Made by a program: the position numbers and the translations under genes | Notes under the pieces: model-generated | Databases searched by the model: none | What the model saw: only the letters and a program-made list of their open reading frames with translations | What the model was told of the DNA's origin: nothing | NCBI RefSeq assembly: GCF_024198235.1 | Contig: NZ_JAKCFB010000043.1 | Location: 1-64,000 of the forward strand | Source of the DNA: Myxococcus dinghuensis | GTDB lineage: Bacteria > Myxococcota > Myxococcia > Myxococcales > Myxococcaceae | DNA: 64,000 nucleotides | Direction: 5' to 3' | Shown: positions 60,613 to 64,000 of the stretch, one piece after another | Layout: each line of letters begins with the position of its first letter | Position numbering within the stretch: the stretch's first letter is position 1

Positions 60613-63600
60613 TTATCCGTTGGCATCCTCCGCCGCGTCGTCGTTGTTGCGCGCACGCCAGTCGTGGGTGTGAGGGAAGTCCTCCACAGAGACGAGGCGC
60701 GTGCGAGACAAGTCCATCACCACGGCGCGGCGACGGTTCATCCTCCCGTCGAAGCAGACGCGTTCATTCAGGGCTACGACATAGCCGCCCTCGCGATGGT
60801 TCTCATGCAACAGGCGCCGCAGGGCCCTCGTGTCCACCACCTCGCCCTCGTAGTCGATGCGTTTGCAGTGGGCGCGGAAGGCGTCATACGCACTCTCCAG
60901 GTGCAGGCAGAGGCGCTCGCCCTCGAAGACGTAATGCACCCGGTGCCGCAGCTCTCCTTGAACGGCCATGACGCCCAGCATCTCGAGGAAGATGTCGAGG
61001 GCATTCTTCACCCCGGCCTCCGTCTCGAGGAGGTCCGCCAGCACCGCGTCGACTGCTTCGCGGGCCCCCAAGTCTTTGGGCAGCACGTAACCACACTCCT
61101 GGGCGAACTGCTCGAAGAGGTGCAGTCCCAGAAGCATGGCCACCACGTTGTCAGCGACGCGCGGAGGCACCTCCCGTCCCTCGAGGAGGACGTCCGCCAC
61201 CATCCGGGCCACCTGGAAGTCCTTGTCGAAGTCTCGCCCCAGGCAGAATTGAATGTACCGAGGCGCGAAGAGGGCCAGGTTGACGGACGTCAATGCACGG
61301 AAGGCCGCCCGGCAGTCGCGGCGCTTCAGCGTCGCCTTCTCCGGGTTGACGGTGAGAAGGCGCTCGAGGAGAGCGGCCTCCGTGGGACGTGTCTCACCTG
61401 CCACGCACAGCGGCGCGTGCAGCCGGTAGCTCACCACCGACAAGTCGGAGCGGCCGCGCTCCTCCGTCTCCCCGCGGTAGAGGCGCCGCATGTAGCGGTG
61501 CAGCAACTGCAGCCGGTGCAGCGGCATGTCATAGGGCTTGTACTCGTCGGCCACCACCGGCACGGAGCGCGTGGCGGACAGCAGCTTCACGAGGGCGAAT
61601 TCCGTCTCCGTCACGCTGTACGCGTCGGCCGAGGGCACCCCGAAGAGGGGCCAGAAGACGTCCGTGCACATGCTCGACTTGCCGCTGCCCTGCGTCCCGT
61701 GGATGAAGAGGAGCGGAAAGGAGCCCACCTTCTCCATGAGGCGCGGCTTCATCGGCGTGGCGAAGAACCACCCCAGGATGGGGAGCACCACCTGGGGCGT
61801 GTTGATTTTGAGCAGGCACTCGAAAACCGCGCTCGCCACGTTGTGGAAGGAGTCGTCGTCCGTGGCCTCGTACCGGATGCGCGACTCCAGCGAGGTGCCA
61901 TTCGGCAGGTACGCCACGGGGGCGTCCGCCAGGAAGCCCCCCACCCCAATGGTGCATCCGGGTGCCACCCAGACGTGGTGCGCTCCCCGCTTGAAGTCCC
62001 CCAGCGTGGTGGTGCCCGGCAACCGCGGCACCGGCCGGCGCGCCACCACGCGCAGCAGGCCCTGCACGTTGTTGTCGCTGCCCGTCCATTGCGTGTGGAC
62101 GGAGGGCAGGTGATTCAGCAGCTCCTTGCGCGAGTGGAAGGCCCGCCGCGGCAGCCGTGCCCCTTCCATGCAGGCCCCCTTGTCCGTGCGGACATCCCCG
62201 AGGAACACCTCCCCCTCCTCGGTTTCGACAACGGCTCTGGGCGTGAAGGTGAAGGAAGAAATGGCCTTCGCTTCGCCCCGCTGCGTCACCGTGTAGTAGC
62301 AGTACGCGTCCTCGTACACCTCGCCGTCGATGGTGTCGTCGCCGCTGCTGCCCTTCTCTCCTCCCTTGGAGTCCGCGCTCTCGCTCGCCGCTGACGTGCG
62401 CACGGCACGGGCCATGGACAGCCGCAGCTTCTGCGCGGCCAGGCCGGTGCGCACCTCCAGCAGCGCCAGGTAGCGCTCCTGCGCGGACGGCGGACGGTGG
62501 GCAATCGCCTCCAGAATCGGCTTGAGGCGGTACTCCACCTCCTGGGCCGGCACGGTGGCCAAGTCCTCCACGGCCGCTTCAATATCGAAGACGACGTCGT
62601 ACAGCTCGCAGCGCACGTCCGGCTCGCGGTTGACGCGGCAGAAGCCCATCCCCTGGAGGGCGTGGCAGGGCGGCGCCACGGCGCCATCCTCGCGGGCCGT
62701 CGCCATCACCTTCTCGTAGGCCTTGGCGATGTACGCCCTGCCGTCTCGCCCCTTCAGCTTCCCCAAGCCCCGGCGGTCGTACTCCAGTACGAGCTCAGTG
62801 ACTTCATCGAGGCTGAGCTGCTTGTGCGCGAAGAAGCGCACCATGTTGAAGATGGCGACGCTCCGGTCCTCCGCCCCCTGCTCCCACAGACGCTGCACCG
62901 GGCCGCACATCTCCACCGGCTGCGCCCAGTCGTACTCTCCCGTCTCCGTCCGGCGGGCCTTCGCCGCTCCCTGCTGCGCCGAGGCGGAGGGCGCCAGGGG
63001 CAGCGCCACTTGCGCGGGCCGGGGAACGCGCTCCACCGGCTGCGGCACCGGCGCGCTCAGCAGGCGCTCCAGAAGCTGCGCGTCCTCCACGCGCTCGAAG
63101 CTGGCGAGCACGCGAGCGACTCGGTGGGGCCGCTCCGCTGTCCCTGAGCCCTTCCGGCTGACGGTGCCCACCACCTTGATGACACGGGCCACGTCGTGGA
63201 TGGAGTCCACGCGCACGCGCTCAGTGGCGAAGCGAGCGCGCACCTCGGCCTCGAAGGCCTTCAGGCCCGCCTGCACACGCTCGTGCCCCTCCCCCTCCAA
63301 CGACTGCGGCGGCAAGGCGAACCAGAGCTGCGCCCCGTTGCCACTCATCATCAGCCGAGGCCGGAGGAGTCCCTGCCCTTCACACCAAGCCGCGGCGGAC
63401 TCCGCCACCTCAAGCGTCAGGGCGAGCTCCTCCTCCGTGCTGGCCGTGTCCTTGGGGCGCACCGGGTCCAGGTCCACCACCGTGGCCGTCACCACCTCGA
63501 TGTCCTTGCTGCCCGCACCACTTCCCAAGGGGCGAAGGACGTTGGGGGCGAGCGCCAGCAGCCGCCGGGGCCGCGGCTGAATGCCCACATACACGTTGCC

Positions 63601-63798
63601 AGCAGCGTTGGCCTCCACGCATGCCGCGACGAAGGTGTCCTCGTCGTCGAAGAAGCCCAGGCCGGCCAGGCCCCCGCCACCCGGGCGGATGACGCGGACT
63701 TCGCTCACGCCGTGGACAGCATGGGCCAGCCACCGCCAGGTGGCACGGATGGCGTCGGGGTTGGGCGCAGTGGGAGTGGTGTCAGAAGGTGTCGTCAT
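60613..63798 (-). CDS. Primase-helicase-type protein of the element
   Basis: 1061 residues. The N-terminal ~260 residues resemble an archaeo-eukaryotic primase domain (VVDLDPVRP acidic pair, SGNGAQLWFALP, DSIHDVARVIKVVGTVSRKG), though the usual His after GNG is Gln. The central part has a Walker A HGTQGSGKSSM (about 697-708) and a Walker B-like VVADEYKP (about 748) of a D5/SF3-type ATPase. Such proteins replicate plasmids, phages and integrative elements. It lies directly downstream of an SF2 helicase gene, forming a replication module. Confidence 0.83.
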   Translation of the reverse strand: MTTPSDTTPTAPNPDAIRATWRWLAHAVHGVSEVRVIRPGGGGLAGLGFFDDEDTFVAACVEANAAGNVYVGIQPRPRRLLALAPNVLRPLGSGAGSKDIEVVTATVVDLDPVRPKDTASTEEELALTLEVAESAAAWCEGQGLLRPRLMMSGNGAQLWFALPPQSLEGEGHERVQAGLKAFEAEVRARFATERVRVDSIHDVARVIKVVGTVSRKGSGTAERPHRVARVLASFERVEDAQLLERLLSAPVPQPVERVPRPAQVALPLAPSASAQQGAAKARRTETGEYDWAQPVEMCGPVQRLWEQGAEDRSVAIFNMVRFFAHKQLSLDEVTELVLEYDRRGLGKLKGRDGRAYIAKAYEKVMATAREDGAVAPPCHALQGMGFCRVNREPDVRCELYDVVFDIEAAVEDLATVPAQEVEYRLKPILEAIAHRPPSAQERYLALLEVRTGLAAQKLRLSMARAVRTSAASESADSKGGEKGSSGDDTIDGEVYEDAYCYYTVTQRGEAKAISSFTFTPRAVVETEEGEVFLGDVRTDKGACMEGARLPRRAFHSRKELLNHLPSVHTQWTGSDNNVQGLLRVVARRPVPRLPGTTTLGDFKRGAHHVWVAPGCTIGVGGFLADAPVAYLPNGTSLESRIRYEATDDDSFHNVASAVFECLLKINTPQVVLPILGWFFATPMKPRLMEKVGSFPLLFIHGTQGSGKSSMCTDVFWPLFGVPSADAYSVTETEFALVKLLSATRSVPVVADEYKPYDMPLHRLQLLHRYMRRLYRGETEERGRSDLSVVSYRLHAPLCVAGETRPTEAALLERLLTVNPEKATLKRRDCRAAFRALTSVNLALFAPRYIQFCLGRDFDKDFQVARMVADVLLEGREVPPRVADNVVAMLLGLHLFEQFAQECGYVLPKDLGAREAVDAVLADLLETEAGVKNALDIFLEMLGVMAVQGELRHRVHYVFEGERLCLHLESAYDAFRAHCKRIDYEGEVVDTRALRRLLHENHREGGYVVALNERVCFDGRMNRRRAVVMDLSRTRLVSVEDFPHTHDWRARNNDDAAEDANG

Positions 63799-63826
63799 CG
63801 AAGGTGTTCACTCTCTCTGGGGTGGT

Positions 63827-64000
63827 TCAATTCGCGTTGGCGCGGGCCGTCACACCCAGCACCGAGGCGTACTGCTGGCGGCGCTCTGCATGGTGGCGTC
63901 GAAGCAGCGGCACCCTCGCGTCGACAAAGTCGATGAGGACGGCGCTCTTCTTCTCCGGGTGCGGACGCATGAGGCGTCCGAGGCGCTGGACGGTGCGTCC
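63827..64000 (-). CDS. SF2 (DEAD/DEAH-type) helicase, C-terminal end only
   Basis: Only 57 codons are in the window; the rest lies beyond 64000. Motif VI-like GRTVQRLGRLMRP is visible, followed by VLIDFVDARVPLLRRHHAERR, typical of DEAD/DEAH helicase C-terminal ends. Stop codon at 63827-63829, 28 nt before the primase start. Confidence 0.78.
   Translation of the reverse strand, partial: GRTVQRLGRLMRPHPEKKSAVLIDFVDARVPLLRRHHAERRQQYASVLGVTARANAN

Overview
The window is high-GC, densely packed DNA that reads as a delta-proteobacterial myxobacterium of the Myxococcaceae (Myxococcus/Corallococcus/Pyxidicoccus type). The main reasons are an mglB-mglA pair, a neighbouring envelope cluster with AgmX/PglI-type and TPR proteins, a WzpB/WzaB-like polysaccharide export pair, several eukaryotic-like Ser/Thr kinases, and the family-restricted DUF2381 and DUSAM proteins. 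Species cannot be fixed from sequence alone.

Left, core part (1-40.2 kb). The window opens inside a large TPR/GYF-like protein gene with IPLPG repeats. Next comes a translation cluster: serS, all four tRNA-Ser isoacceptor genes needed to read serine codons, tRNA-Arg(ACG) beside tadA (whose enzyme makes inosine in that tRNA), and the SRP RNA. A FAD oxidoreductase, a frame-disrupted dnaX, ybaB and recR follow. A minus-strand block holds a Ser/Thr kinase with an AgmX/PglI C-terminal domain, a FecR-type lipoprotein and a surface/barrel protein. It diverges from mglBA, the polarity GTPase switch. Downstream of mglA runs a long, tightly spaced plus-strand series of periplasmic coiled-coil and TPR proteins, a TPR lipoprotein, a small exported protein and a TM protein with a C-terminal AgmX/PglI domain. 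This resembles the Glt (gliding) and Nfs (spore coat) machines. It ends with a cNMP-binding protein, an exported protein, an outer-membrane barrel (WzpB-like) and an OPX lipoprotein (WzaB-like). Convergent to it are two small Cys-rich lipoproteins and a five-gene murein-recycling/thioredoxin/inositol-phosphatase operon, then an RsmB-type methyltransferase and tRNA-Asn with a strong promoter and terminator.

Right, accessory part (40.2-64 kb). Base composition and gene content change directly after tRNA-Asn. The order is: a gene-poor lower-GC stretch with repeated GTTAAC sites; a PstI/BsuBI-like type II restriction-modification pair; a degraded immunity fragment and two immunity-like genes; a lipoprotein toxin with a nuclease-like C-terminus coupled to its presumed immunity gene and preceded by an outer-membrane-type protein (the layout of myxobacterial sitBAI kin-discrimination loci); a kinase/DUF2381 pair; two tandem XRE regulators with operator-like promoters; a possible pseudokinase; a DUSAM protein; a translationally coupled serine-recombinase module with DUF2924; a primase/ATPase protein; and the end of an SF2 helicase gene cut by the window edge. 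This looks like an integrative or prophage-like element, or several layered ones, carrying kin-discrimination and defence cargo. Its far end lies outside the window.
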